Source: Ryuthela nishihirai (lineage: Eukaryota > Arthropoda > Arachnida > Araneae > Heptathelidae). Taken from it: a DNA stretch of 64,000 nt. The stretch lies in contig JAWZYU010000757.1 of assembly GCA_038380435.1 (NCBI GenBank), positions 1 to 64,000 of the forward strand. The letters are read 5' to 3'. The notes under the pieces were generated by a model. The model ran no database searches and was not told the DNA's origin. It saw only the letters and a list, made by a program, of their open reading frames with translations. A program made the position numbers and the translations under genes. This document shows, one piece after another, positions 35,999 through 48,059 of the stretch. Each line of letters begins with the position of its first letter. Within the stretch, counting starts at the first letter, position 1.

Positions 35999-38876
35999 CT
36001 CCCAGATGAGTTGTATAGAGGGTGAATTAACTTCTATCTATCAGATGAGTTGTATAGAGGGTGAATTTCCCTTCTATCTCTCAGATGAGTTGTATAGAGA
36101 GTGAATTTCCCTTCTATCTCTCAGATGAGTTGTATAGAGGGTGAATTTACCTTCTATCTCTCAGATGAGTTGAATAGAGGGTGAATTTACCTTCTATCTC
36201 TCAGATGAGTTGTATAGAGGGTGAATTTACCTTCTATCTCTCAGATGAGTTGTATAGAGGGTGAATTTACCTTCTATCTCTCAGATGAGTTGAATAGAGG
36301 GTGAATTTACCTTCTATCTCTCAGATGAGTTGTATAGAGGGTGAATTTACCTTCTATCTCTCAGATGAGTTGTATAGAGAGTGAATTTCCCTTCTATCTC
36401 TCAGATGAGTTGTATAGAGGGTGAATTTACCTTCTATCTCTCAGATGAGCTGAATAGAGGGTGAATTTACCTTCTATCTCTCAGATGAGTTGTATAGAGG
36501 GTGAATTTACCTTCTATCTCTCAGATGAGTTGTATAGAGGGTGAATTTACCTTCTATCTCTCAGATGAGTTGAATAGAGGGTGAATTTACCTTCTATCTC
36601 TCAGATGAGTTGTATAGAGGGTGAATTTACCTTCTATCTCTCAGATGAGGTGCATAGAGGGGGAATTTACCTTCTATCTCTCAGATGAGTTGTATAGAGG
36701 GTGAATTTACCTTCTATCTCTCAGATGAGTTGTATAGAGGGTGAATTTACCTTCTATCTCTAAGATGAGTTGTATAGAGGGTGAATTTACCTTCTATCTC
36801 TCAGATGAGTTGAATAGAGGGTGAATTTACCTTCTATCTCTCAGATGAGTTGTATAGAGGGTGAATTTACCTTCTATCTCTCAGATGAGTTGTATAGAGG
36901 ATGAATTTATCTTCTATCTCTCAGATGAGTTGAATAGAGGGTGAATTTACCTTCTATCTCTCAGATGAGTTGAATAGAGGGTGAATTTACCTTCTATCTT
37001 TCAGATGAGTTGTATAGAGGGTGAATTTACCTTCTATCTCTCAAATGACTTGTATAGAGGGTGAATTTACCTTCTATCTCTCAGATAAGTTGAATAGATG
37101 GTGAATTTACCTTCTATCTCTCAGATGAGTTGTATAGAGGGTGAATTTACCTTCTATCTCTCAGATGAGTTGTATAGAGGGTGAATTTACCTTCTATCTC
37201 TCAGATGAGTTGTATAGAGGGAGAATTTACCTTCTATCTCTCAGATGAGCTGTATACAGGATGAATTTACCTTCTATCTCTCAGATGAGTTGTATAGAGG
37301 ATGAATTTACCTTCTATCTCTCAGATCAGTTGTATAGAGGGTGAATTTACCTTCTATCTCTCAGATGAGTTGTATAGAGGGTGAATTTACCTTCTATCTC
37401 TCAGATGAGTTGTATAGAGGGTGAATTTACCTTCTATCTCTCAGATAAGTTGAATAGAGGGTGAATTTACCTTCTATCTCTCAGATCAGTTGTATAGAGG
37501 GTGAATTTACCTTCTATCTCTCAGATGAGTTGTATAGAGGGTGAATTTACCTTCTATCTCTCAGATGAGTTGTATAGAGGATGAATTTACCTTCTATCTC
37601 TCCGATGAGTTGTATAGAGGGTGAATTTCCTTCTATCTCTCAGATGAGTTGTATAGAGGGTGAATTTACCTTCTATCTCTCCGATGAGTTGTATAAAGGA
37701 TGAATTTACCTTCTATCTCTCCGATGAGTTGTACAGAGGGTGAATTTCCCTTCTATCTCTCAGATGAGTTGTATAGAGGGTGAATTTCCCTTCTATCTCT
37801 CAGATGAGTTGTATAGAGGGTGAATTGCCCTTCTATCTCTCCGATGAGTTGCATAGAGGGTGAATTTACCTTCTATCTCTCAGATGAGTTGTATAGAGGG
37901 TGAATTTACCTTCTATCTCTCCGATGAGTTGTATAGAGGGTGAATTTCCCTTCTATCTCTCAGATGAGTTGTATAGAGGGTGAATTTACCTTCTATCTCT
38001 CCGATGAGTTGTATAAAGGATGAATTTACCTTCTATCTCTCCGATGAGTTGTACAGAGGGTGAATTTCCCTTCTATCTCTCAGATGAGTTGTATAGAGGG
38101 TGAATTTCCCTTCTATCTCTCAGATGAGTTGTATAGAGAGTGAATTTCCCTTCTATCTCTCAGATGAGTTGTATAGAGGGTGAATTTACCTTCTATCTCT
38201 CCGATGAGTTGTATAAAGGATAAATTTACCTTCTATCTCTCCGATGAGTTGTACAGAGGGTGAATTTACCTTCTATCTCTCAGATGAGTTGTATAGAGGG
38301 TGAATTTCCCTTCTATATCTCAGATGAGTTGTATAGAGGGTGAATTTACCTTCTATCTCTCAGATGAGTTGTATAGAGGGTGAATTTCCCTTCTATCTCT
38401 CAGGTGAGTTGTATAGAGGGTGATTTACCTTCTATCTCTCAGATGAGTTGTATAGAGGGTGAATTTACCTTCTATCTCCCAGATGAGTTGTATAGAGGGT
38501 GAATTTAGCTTCTATCTATCAGATGAGTTGTATAGAGGGTGAATTTACCTTTTATCTCTCCGATGAGTTGTATAGAGGGTGAATTTCCCTTCTATCTCTC
38601 AGATGAGTTGTATAGAGGGTGAATTTCCCTTCTATCTCTCAGATGAGTTGAATAGAGGGTGAATTTACCTTCTATCTCTCAGATGAGTTGTATAGAGGGT
38701 GAATTTAGCTTCTATATCTCAGATCAGTTGTATAGAGGGTGAATTTACCTTCTATCGCTCAGATGAGTTGAATAGAGGGTGAATTTGCCTTCTATCTCTC
38801 AGATGAGTTGTATAGAGGGTGAATTTACCTTCTATCTCTCAGATGAGTTGTATAGAGGGTGAATTTACCTTCTATC
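35999..38876 (+). repeat. 2,878-bp higher-order repeat, copy 2
   Basis: Directly abuts copy 1, starting at the same CTCCCAGATG followed by GAATTAACTT. It has lost one C (TTTCCTTC at about 37,628). Near identity over 2.9 kb means either a very recent unequal exchange or an assembly duplication. Partial third and fourth copies exist at 30,531-32,320 and 42,800-44,868. Those differ in edges and internal length, which favours a real history for the family as a whole. Confidence 0.9.
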
Positions 38877-38890
38877 TCTCAGATGAGTTG

Positions 38891-41230
38891 TATAGAGGGG
38901 GAATCTACCTTCTATCTCTCAGATGAGTTGTATAGAGGGTGAATTTACCTTCTATCACTCAGATGAGTTGTATAGAGTATGAATTTACCTTCTATCTCTC
39001 CGATGAGTTGCATAGAGGGCGAATTTCCCTTCTATCTCTCAGATGAGTTGTATAGAGGGTGAATTTACCTTCTATCTCTCAGATGAGTTGTATAGAGGGT
39101 GAATTTCCCTTCTATCTCTCCGATGAGTTGTATAGAGGGTGAATTTACCTTCTATCTCTCCGATGAGTTGTATAGAGGGTGAATTTCCCTTCTATCTCTC
39201 CGTTGAGTTGTATAGAGGGTGAATTTCCCTTCTTATTCTCAGATGAGTTGTATAGAGGGTGAATTTCCCTTCTATCTCTCAGATGAGTTGTATAGAGGGT
39301 GAATTTTCCTTCTATCTCTCAGATGAGTTGTATAGAGGGTGAATTTCCCTTCTATCTCTCAGATGAGTTGTATAGAGGGTGAATTTACCTTCTATCTCTC
39401 CGATGAGTTGTATAGAGGGTGAATTTCCCTTCTATCTCTCAGATGAGTTGTATAGAGGGTGAATATCTCTTCTATCTCTCAGATGAGTTGTATAGAGGGT
39501 GAATTTCCCTTCTATCTCTCAGATGAGTTGTATAGAGGGTGAATTTACCTTCTATCTCTCAGATGAGTTGAATAGAGGGTGAATTTACCTTCTATCTCTC
39601 AGATGAGTTGTATAGAGGGTGAATTTACGTTCTATCTCTCACATAAGTTGTATAGAGGGTGAATCTACCTTCTATCTCTCAGATGAGTTGTATAGAGGGT
39701 GAATTTACCTTCTATCACTCAGATGTGTTGTATAGAGGATGAATTTACCTTCTATCTCTCCGATGAGTTGTATAGAGGGCGAATTTCCCTTCTATCTCTC
39801 AGATGAGTTATATAGAGGGTGAATTTACCTTCTATCTCTCAGATGAGTTCTATAGAGTGTGAATTTACCTTCTATCTCTCAGATGAGTTGTATAGAGGGT
39901 GAATTTCCCTTCTATCTCTCAGATGAGTTGAATAGAGGGTGAATTTACCTTCTATCTCTCAGATGAGTTGTATAGAGGGTGAATTTACCTTCTATCTCTC
40001 AGATCAGTTGTATAGAGGGTGAATTTACCTTCTATCTCTCAGATGAGTTGAATAGAGGGTGAATTTACCTTCTATCTCTCAGATGAGTTGTATAGACGGT
40101 GAATTTACCTTCTATCTCTCAGATGAGTTGTATAGAGGGTGAATCTACCTTCTATCTCTCAGATGAGTTGTATAGAGGGTGAATCTACCTTCTATCTCTC
40201 AGATGAGTTGTATAGAGGGTGAATTTACCTTATATCACTCAGATGAGTTGTATAGAGGATGAATTTACCTTCTATCTCTCCGATGAGTTGTATAGAGGGC
40301 GAATTTCCCTTCTATCTCTCAGATGAGTTGTATAGAGGGTGAATTTACCTTCTATCTCTCAGATGAGTTGTATAGAGGGTGAATTTCCCTTCTATCTCTC
40401 CGATGAGTTGTATAGAGGGAGAATTTACCTTCTATCTCTCCGATGAATTGTATAGAGGGTGAATTTCCCTTCTATCTCTCCGATGACTTGTATAGAGGGT
40501 GAATTTCCCTTCTTACTCTCAGATGAGTTGTATAGAGGGTGAATTTCCCTTCTATCTCTCAGATGAGTTGTATAGAGGGTGAATTTTCCTTCTATCTCTC
40601 AGATGAGTTGTATAGAGGGTGAATTTCCCTTCTATCTCTCAGATGAGTTGTATAGAGGGTGAATTTACCTTCAATCTCTCCGATGAGTTGTATAGAGGGT
40701 GAATTTCCCTTCTATCTCTCAGATGAGTTGTATAGAGGGTGAATTTCCCTTCTATCTCTCAGATGAGTTGTATAGAGGGTGAATTTCCCTTCTATCTCTC
40801 AGATGAGTTGTATAGAGGGTGAATTTCCCTTCTATCTCTCAGATGAGTTGTATAGAGGGTGAATTTACCTTCTATCTCTCAGATGAGTTGAATAGAGGGC
40901 GAATTTACCTTCTATCTCTCAGATGAGTTATATAGAGAGTGAATTTACCTTCTATCTCTCAGATGAGTTGTATAGAGTGTGAATTTACCTTCTATCTCTC
41001 CAATGAGTTGTATAGAGGGTGAATTTCCCTTTTATCTCTCAGATGAGTTGTATAGAGGGTGAATTTACCTTCTATCTCTCAGATGAGTTGTATAGAGGAT
41101 GAATTTACCTTCTATCTCTCCGATGAGTTGTACAGAGGGTGAATTTCCCTTCTATCTCTCAGATGAATTGTATAGAGGGTGAATTTCCCTTCTATCTCTC
41201 AGATGAGTTGTATAGAGGGTGAATTTACCT
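38891..41230 (+). repeat. Satellite domain A2
   Basis: Right after the B block, A markers return: GAATCTACC, TCACTC with GAGTAT (38,960), GGGCGAATTTCCC, TCTTATTCTC (39,231), GAATTTTCC, TCACTC again (39,715), GAGTGTG, and TCTTACTCTC (40,511). The last 370 bp (about 40,861-41,230: GAATAGAGGGCG, GTTATATAGAGAGTG, GAGTGTG, CCAATGAG, CCCTTTTATC, GTACAGAGG, GATGAATTG) is duplicated at 44,868-45,237. It ends abruptly in scrambled sequence. Confidence 0.75.
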
Positions 41231-41340
41231 CTCAGATATCTATCTCTCAGATAAGTTGAAATTCTTCTATCTCTCTAGAATTCTTCTATCTCTTCCTCTA
41301 TCTTCTATTCTCCTTCTATCTCTCAGATAAGTTGAATGTA
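41231..41340 (+). repeat. Scrambled, pyrimidine-rich junction
   Basis: The only stretch of about 100 bp that cannot be read as a series of 40-bp monomers. It consists of repeat fragments joined irregularly: CTCAGATATCTATCTCTCAG, GATAAGTTGAAATTC, several TTCTATCTC or CTTCTATC pieces without purine halves, CTCTAGAATTC at 41,273-41,283, then GATAAGTTGAATGTATAGAGG leading back into register. All pieces look satellite-derived. It sits exactly at a change from family A to family B and at the end of a duplicated block. It could be a true rearrangement breakpoint or a misassembled join. Confidence 0.8.
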
Positions 41341-42799
41341 TAGAGGATGAATTTACCTTCTATCTCTCAGATGAGTTGTATAGAGGGTGAATTTACGTTC
41401 TATCTCTCAGATGAGTTGTATAGAGGGTGAATTTACCTTCTATCTCTCAGATGAGTTGTATAGAGGGTGAATTTACCTTCTATCTCTCAGATGAGTTGAA
41501 TAGAGGGTGAATTTACCTTCTATCTCTCAGATGAGTTGTATAGAGGGTAAATTTACCTTCTATCTCTCAGATAAGTTGAATAGAGGGTGAATTTACCTTC
41601 TATCTCTCAGATCAGTTGTATAGAGGATGAATTTATCTTCTATCTCTCAGATGAGTTGAATAGAGGGTGAATTTACCTTCTATCTCTCAGATGAGTTGAA
41701 TAGAGGGTGAATTTACCTTCTATCTTTCAGATGAGTTGTATAGAGGGTGAATTTACCTTCTATCTCTCAAATAAGTTGAATAGATGGTGAATTTACCTTC
41801 TATCTCTCAGATGAGTTGTATAGAGGGTGAATTTACCTTCTATCTCTCAGATGAGTTGTATAGAGGGTGAATTTACCTTCTATCTCTCAGATGAGTTGTA
41901 TAGAGGGAGAATTTACCTTCTATCTCTCAGATGAGTTGTATAGAGGGAGAATTTACCTTCTATCTCTCAGATGAGTTGTATACAGGATGAATTTACCTTC
42001 TATCTCTCAGATGAGTTGTATAGAGGATGAATTTACCTTCTATCTCTCAGATCAGTTGTATAGAGGGTGAATTTACCTTCTATCTCTCAGATGAGTTGTA
42101 TACAGGGTGAATTTACCTTCTATCTCTCAGATGAGTTGTATAGAGGGTGAATTTACCTTCTATCTCTCAGATGAGTTGAATAGAGGGTGAATTTACCTTC
42201 TATCTTTCAGATGAGTTGTATAGAGGGTGAATTTACCTTCTATCTCTCAGATGAGTTGAATAGAGGGTGAATTTACCTTCTATCTCTCAGATGAGTTGTA
42301 TAGAGGGTGAATTTACCTTCTATCTCTCAGATAAGTTGAATAGAGGGTGAATTTACCTTCTATCTCTCAGATCAGTTGTATAGAGGATGAATTTATCTTC
42401 TATCTCTCAGATGAGTTGAATAGAGGGTGAATTTACCTTCTATCTCTCAGATGAGTTGAATAGAGGGTGAATTTACCTTCTATCTTTCAGATGAGTTGTA
42501 TAGAGGGTGAATTTACCTTCTATCTCTCAAATGACTTGCATAGAGGGTGAATTTACCTTCTATCTCTCAGATAAGTTGAATAGATGGTGAATTTACCTTC
42601 TATCTCTCAGATGAGTTGTATAGAGGGTGAATTTACCTTCTATCTCTCAGATGAGTTGTATAGAGGGTGAATTTACCTTCTATCTCTCAGATGAGTTGTA
42701 TAGAGGGTGAATTTACCTTCTATCTCTCAGATGAGTTGAATAGAGGGTGAATTTACCTTCTATCTCTCAGATGAGTTGTATAGAGGGTGAATTTACCTT
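41341..42799 (+). repeat. Domain B2, left part with 760-bp repeat
   Basis: B-type monomers. GATCAGTTG followed by GAGGATGAATTTATC appears at 41,609 and 42,369, and ATCTTTCAG at 41,722 and 42,482, giving a 760-bp (19-monomer) tandem repeat over about 41,521-41,760 and 42,281-42,520. An extra ATCTTTCAG monomer lies at 42,202. Two successive GAGGGAGAATT units occur at about 41,905 and 41,945. No gene. Confidence 0.7.
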
Positions 42800-45237
42800 C
42801 TATCTCTCAGATGAGTTGTATAGAGGGTGAATTTACCTTCTATCTCTCAGATGAGTTGTATAGAGGATGAATTTATCTTCTATCTCTCAGATGAGTTGAA
42901 TAGAGGGTGAATTTACCTTCTATCTCTCAGATGAGTTGAATAGAGGGTGAATTTACCTTCTATCTTTCAGATGAGTTGTATAGAGGGTGAATTTACCTTC
43001 TATCTCTCAAATGACTTGTATAGAGGGTGAATTTACCTTCTATCTCTCAGATAAGTTGAATAGATGGTGAATTTACCTTCTATCTCTCAGATGAGTTGTA
43101 TAGAGGGTGAATTTACCTTCTATCTCTCAGATGAGTTGTATAGAGGGTGAATTTACCTTCTATCTCTCAGATGAGTTGTATAGAGGGAGAATTTACCTTC
43201 TATCTCTCAGATCAGCTGTATACAGGATGAATTTACCTTCTATCTCTCAGATGAGTTGTATAGAGGATGAATTTACCTTCTATCTCTCAGATCAGTTGTA
43301 TAGAGGGTGAATTTACCTTCTATCTCTCAGATGAGTTGTATAGAGGGTGAATTTACCTTCTATCTCTCAGATGAGTTGTATAGAGGGTGAATTTACCTTC
43401 TATCTCTCAGATAAGTTGAATAGAGGGTGAATTTACCTTCTATCTCTCAGATCAGTTGTATAGAGGGTGAATTTACCTTCTATCTCTCAGATGAGTTGTA
43501 TAGAGGGTGAATTTACCTTCTATCTCTCAGATGAGTTGTATAGAGGATGAATTTACCTTCTATCTCTCCGATGAGTTGTATAGAGGGTGAATTTCCCTTC
43601 TATCTCTCAGATGAGTTGTATAGAGGGTGAATTTACCTTCTATCTCTCCGATGAGTTGTATAAAGGATGAATTTACCTTCTATCTCTCCGATGAGTTGTA
43701 CAGAGGGTGAATTTCCCTTCTATCTCTCAGATGAGTTGTATAGAGGGTGAATTTCCCTTCTATCTCTCAGATGAGTTGTATAGAGGGTGAATTGCCCTTC
43801 TATCTCTCCGATGAGTTGTATAGAGGGTGAATTGCCCTTCTATCTCTCAGATGAGTTGTATAGAGGGTGAATTTACCTTCTATCTCTCCGATGAGTTGTA
43901 TAGAGGGTGAATTTCCCTTCTATCTCTCAGATGAGTTGTATAGAGGGTGAATTTACCTTCTATCTCTCCGATGAGTTGTATAAAGGATGAATTTACCTTC
44001 TATCTCTCCGATGAGTTGTACAGAGGGTGAATTTCCCTTCTATCTCTCAGATGAGTTGTATAGAGGGTGAATTTCCCTTCTATCTCTCAGGTGAGTTGTA
44101 TAGAGAGTGAATTTCCCTTCTATCTCTCAGATGAGTTGTATAGAGGGTGAATTTACCTTCTATCTCTCCGATGAGTTGTATAAAGGATAAATTTACCTTC
44201 TATCTCTCCGATGAGTTGTACAGAGGGTGAATTTACCTTCTATCTCTCAGATGAGTTGTATAGAGGGTGAATTTCCCTTCTATCTCTCAGATGAGTTGTA
44301 TAGAGGGTGAATTTACCTTCTATCTCTCAGATGAGTTGTATAGAGGGTGAATTTCCCTTCTATCTCTCAGGTGAGTTGTATAGAGGGTGATTTACCTTCT
44401 ATCTCTCAGATGAGTTGTATAGAGGGTGAATTTACCTTCTATCTCCCAGATGAGTTGTATAGAGGGTGAATTTAGCTTCTATCTATCAGATGAGTTGTAT
44501 AGAGGGTGAATTTACCTTTTATCTCTCCGATGAGTTGTATAGAGGGTGAATTTCCCTTCTATCTCTCAGATGAGTTGTATAGAGGGTGAATTTCCCTTCT
44601 ATCTCTCAGATGAGTTGAATAGAGGGTGAATTTACCTTCTATCTCTCAGATGAGTTGTATAGAGGGTGAATTTAGCTTCTATATCTCAGATCAGTTGTAT
44701 AGAGGGTGAATTTACCTTCTATCGCTCAGATGAGTTGAATAGAGGGTGAATTTGCCTTCTATCTCTCAGATGAGTTGTATAGAGGGTGAATTTACCTTCT
44801 ATCTCTCAGATGAGTTGTATAGAGGGTGAATTTACCTTCTATCTCTCAGATGAGTTGTATAGAGGGGGAATTTACCTTCTATCTCTCAGATGAGTTGAAT
44901 AGAGGGCGAATTTACCTTCTATCTCTCAGATGAGTTATATAGAGAGTGAATTTACCTTCTATCTCTCAGATGAGTTGTATAGAGTGTGAATTTACCTTCT
45001 ATCTCTCCAATGAGTTGTATAGAGGGTGAATTTCCCTTTTATCTCTCAGATGAGTTGTATAGAGGGTGAATTTACCTTCTATCTCTCAGATGAGTTGTAT
45101 AGAGGATGAATTTACCTTCTATCTCTCCGATGAGTTGTACAGAGGGTGAATTTCCCTTCTATCTCTCAGATGAATTGTATAGAGGGTGAATTTCCCTTCT
45201 ATCTCTCAGATGAGTTGTATAGAGGGTGAATTTACCT
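42800..45237 (+). repeat. Rearranged copy of the B1/A2 boundary with a 49-monomer deletion
   Basis: From about 42,815 to 44,868 this matches about 36,849-38,901 at offset 5,966-5,967: CAAATGACTTG 37,042/43,008, GCTGTATACAGG 37,249/43,215, GTATAAAGG 37,690/43,657, GAATTTGCC 38,781/44,748, GTATAGAGGGGG 38,890/44,857. From 44,868 to 45,237 it matches 40,861-41,230 at offset 4,007: GTTATATAGAGAGTG, GAGTGTG, CCAATGAG, CCCTTTTATC, GTACAGAGG. The offset drops by 1,960 bp, exactly 49 monomers, so most of A2 is absent here. The loss is in register, as unequal exchange predicts. Confidence 0.85.
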
Positions 45238-45310
45238 TCTATCTCTCAGATGATCTATAGAGGGTGAATTTACCTTCTATCTCTCAGATGAGTTTGTATA
45301 GAGGGTGAAT
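45238..45310 (+). repeat. Minor register break at the end of the duplicated block
   Basis: GATGATCTATAG at about 45,249 replaces GATGAGTTGTATAG (2 bp lost) and GAGTTTGTATAG at about 45,290 gains one base. This lies where the copy at 41,231 enters scrambled sequence, so both copies of the block end in irregular sequence. Confidence 0.75.
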
Positions 45311-45600
45311 CTACCTTCTATCTCTCAGATGAGTTGTATAGAGGGTGAATTTACCTTCTATCTCTCAGATGAGTTGTATAGAGGGTGAATTTACCTTCTA
45401 TCTCTCAGATGAGTTGTATAGAGCGTGAATTTCCCTTCTATCTCTCAGATGAGTTGTATAGAGGGTGAATTTACCTTCTATCTCTCAGATGAGTTGAATA
45501 GAGGGTGAATTTACCTTCTATCTCTCAGATGAGTTGTATAGAGGGTGAATTTACCTTCTATCTCTCAGATGAGTTGTATAGAGGGTGAATCTACCTTCTA

Positions 45601-46740
45601 TCTCTCAGATGAGTTGTATAGAGGGTGAATTTACCTTCTATCACTCAGATGAGTTGTATAGAGGATGAATTTACCTTCTATCTCTCCGATGAGTTGTATA
45701 GAGGGCGAATTTCCCTTCTATCTTTCAGATGAGTTGTATAGAGGGTGAATTTACCTTCTATCTCCCAGATGAGTTGCATAGAGGGTGAATTTCCCTTCTA
45801 TCTCTCCGATGAGTTGTATAGAAGGTGAATTTCTCTTCTATCTCTCCGATGAGTTGTATAGAGGGTGAATTTCCCTTCTATCTCTCCGATGAGTTGTATA
45901 GAGGGTGAATTTCCCTTCTTACTCTCAGATGAGATGTATAGAGGGTGAATTTCCCTTCTATCTCTCAGATGAGTTGTATAGAGGGTGAATTTTGTTTCTA
46001 TCTCTCAGATGAGTTGTATAGAGGGTGAATTTCCCTTCTATCTCTCAGATGAGTTGTATAGAGGGGCGAATTTACCTTCTATCTCTCCGATGAGTTGTAT
46101 AGAGGGTGAATTTCCCTTCTATCTCTCAGATGAGTTGTATAGAGGGTGAATTTACCTTCTATCTCTCAGATGAGTTGTATAGAGGGTGAATTTCCCTTCT
46201 ATCTCTCAGATGAGTTGTATAGAGGTTGAATTTCCCTTCTATCTCTCAGATGAGTTGAATAGAGGGTGAATTTACCTTCTATCTCTCAGATGAGTTGTAT
46301 AGAGGGTGAATTTACCTTCTATCTCTCAGATGAGTTGTATAGAGGGTGAATTTACCTTCTATCTCTCAGATGAGTTGTATAGAGGTTGAATTTACCTTCT
46401 ATCACTCAGATGAGTTGTATAGAGGATGAATTTGCCTTCTATCTCTCCGATGAGTTGTATAGAGGGCGAATTTCCCTTCTATCTCTCAGATGACTTATAT
46501 AGAGGGTGAATTTCCCTTCTATCTCTCAGATGAGCTGTATAGAGTGTGAATTTACCTTCTATCTCTCCAATGAGTTGTATAGAGGGTGAATATACCTTCT
46601 ATCTCTCAGATGAGTTGTATAGAGGCTGAATTTACCTTCTATCTCTCCGATGAGTTGTACAGAGGGTGAATTTCCCTTCTATCTCTCCGATGAATTGTAT
46701 AGAGGGTGAATTTCCCTTCTATCTCTCAGATGAGTTGTAT
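45601..46740 (+). repeat. A3 higher-order block, copy 1
   Basis: Ordered variants TCACTC, GGGCGAATTTCCC, ATCTTTCAG, CTCCCAGATGAGTTGCATAG (45,763), GAGATGTATAG, GAATTTTGTTTC (45,987), GAGGGGCGAA, GAGGTTGAA, TTTGCC, GAGCTGTATAGAGTG and GAGGCTGAA (46,622). The same order appears at about 49,962-51,190 (offset 4,361, then 4,360 and 4,600) and about 51,402-52,640 (offset 5,800). Confidence 0.8.
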
Positions 46741-48059
46741 GGAGGGTGAATTTCCCTTCTATCTCTCAGATGAGTTGTATAGAGGGAGAATTTCCCTTCT
46801 ATCTCTCAGATGAGTTGTATAGAGGGTGAATTTACCTTCTATCTCTCAGATGAGTTGAATAGAGGGTGAATTTACCTTCTATCTCTCAGATGAGTTGTAT
46901 AGAGGGTGAATTTACCTTCTATCTCTCAGATGAGTTGTATAGAGGGTGAATCTACCTTCTATCTCTCAGATGAGTTGTATAGAGAGTGAATTTAGCTTCT
47001 ATCTCTCAGATGAGTTGTATAGAGGATGAATTTACCTTCTATCTCTCAGACGAGTTGTATAGAGGGTGAATTTCCCTTCTATCTCTCCGATGAGTTGTAT
47101 AGAGGGTGAATTTACCTTCTATCTCTCCGATGAGTTGTATAGAGGGTGAATTTCCCTTCTATCTATCCGATGAGTCGTATAGAGGGTGAATTTCCCTTCT
47201 TACTCTCAGATGAGTTGTATAGAGGGTGAATTTTCCTTCTATCTCCCAGATGAGTTGTGTAGAGGGTGAATTTCATTTCTATCTCTCAGGTGAGTTGTAT
47301 AGAGGGTGAATTTACCTTCTATCTCTCAGATGAGTTGTATAGAGGGTGAATTTACCTTCTATCTCTCCGATGAGTTGTATAGAGGGTGAATTTCCCTTCT
47401 ATCTCTCAGATGAGTTGTATAGAGGGTGAATTTCCCTTCTATCTCTCAGATGAGTTGTATAGAGGGTGAATTTCCCTTCTATCTCTCAGATGAGTTGTAT
47501 AGAGGGTGAATTTACCTTCTATCTCTCAGATGAGTTGAATAGAGGGTGAATTTACCTTCTATCTCTCAGATGAGTTGTATAGAGGGTGAATTTACCTTCT
47601 ATCTCTCATATAAGTTGAATAGAGGGTGAATTTACCTTCTATCTCTCAGATGAGTTGTATAGAGGGTGAATTTACCTTCTATCACTCAGATGAGTTGTAT
47701 AGAGGATGAATTTACCTTCTATCTCTCCGATGAGTTGTATAGAGGGCGAATTTCCCTTCTATCTCTCAGATGAGTTGTATAGAGGGTGAATTTACCTTCT
47801 ATCTCTCAGATGAGTTGTATAGAGGGTGAATTTACCTTCTATCTCTCCAATGAGTTGTATAGAGGGTGAATTTCCCTTCTATCTCTCAGATGAGTTGTAT
47901 AGAGGGTGAATTTACCTTCTATCTCTCACATGAGTTGTATAGAGGATGAATTTACCTTCTATCTCTCCGATGAGTTGTACAGAGGGTGAATTTCCCTTCT
48001 ATCTCTCAGATGAATTGTATAGAGGGTGAATTTCCCTTCTATCTCTCAGATGAGTTGTA
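46741..48059 (+). repeat. Family A monomers between blocks
   Basis: Ordinary 40-bp units. Private variants include CAGACGAGTTG (47,047), ATCTATCCGATGAGTCG (47,161), CTCCCAGATGAGTTGTGTAG (47,243), a CAGGTGAGT monomer (47,287) and CATATAAGTTGAATAG (47,607), the last also found in family B. No gene. Confidence 0.6.

Larger units (their letters stand above)
27421..38890 (+). repeat. Satellite domain B1
   Basis: TTTACC monomers predominate and TCTTACTCTC is absent throughout. B markers appear repeatedly: GATAAGTTGAATAG, CAAATGAG or CAAATGACTTG, GATCAGTTG, GAGGTGTATAGAGGGGG, the 39-bp GGATGATTTA unit, CTCCCAGATG and TTTAGCTTCTATCTATC. The change in both majority variants and rare markers suggests that this stretch was amplified separately from domain A. 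No gene or foreign sequence is seen. Confidence 0.75.

Noticed and set aside
41274..41283. TCTAGAATTC resembling a cloning polylinker (XbaI plus EcoRI)
   Set aside because: GAATTC also arises elsewhere by single changes (21,911 and 57,786), the surrounding bases are satellite fragments, and there is no vector sequence. Chance is sufficient.
43107..43310. Open reading frame of 67 codons starting at GTG
   Set aside because: Same satellite-derived peptide. It is open because GGGAGA replaces GGGTGA, GATCAG replaces GATGAG and GTATACAGG replaces GTATAGAGG in neighbouring monomers. It is chance, not a gene.
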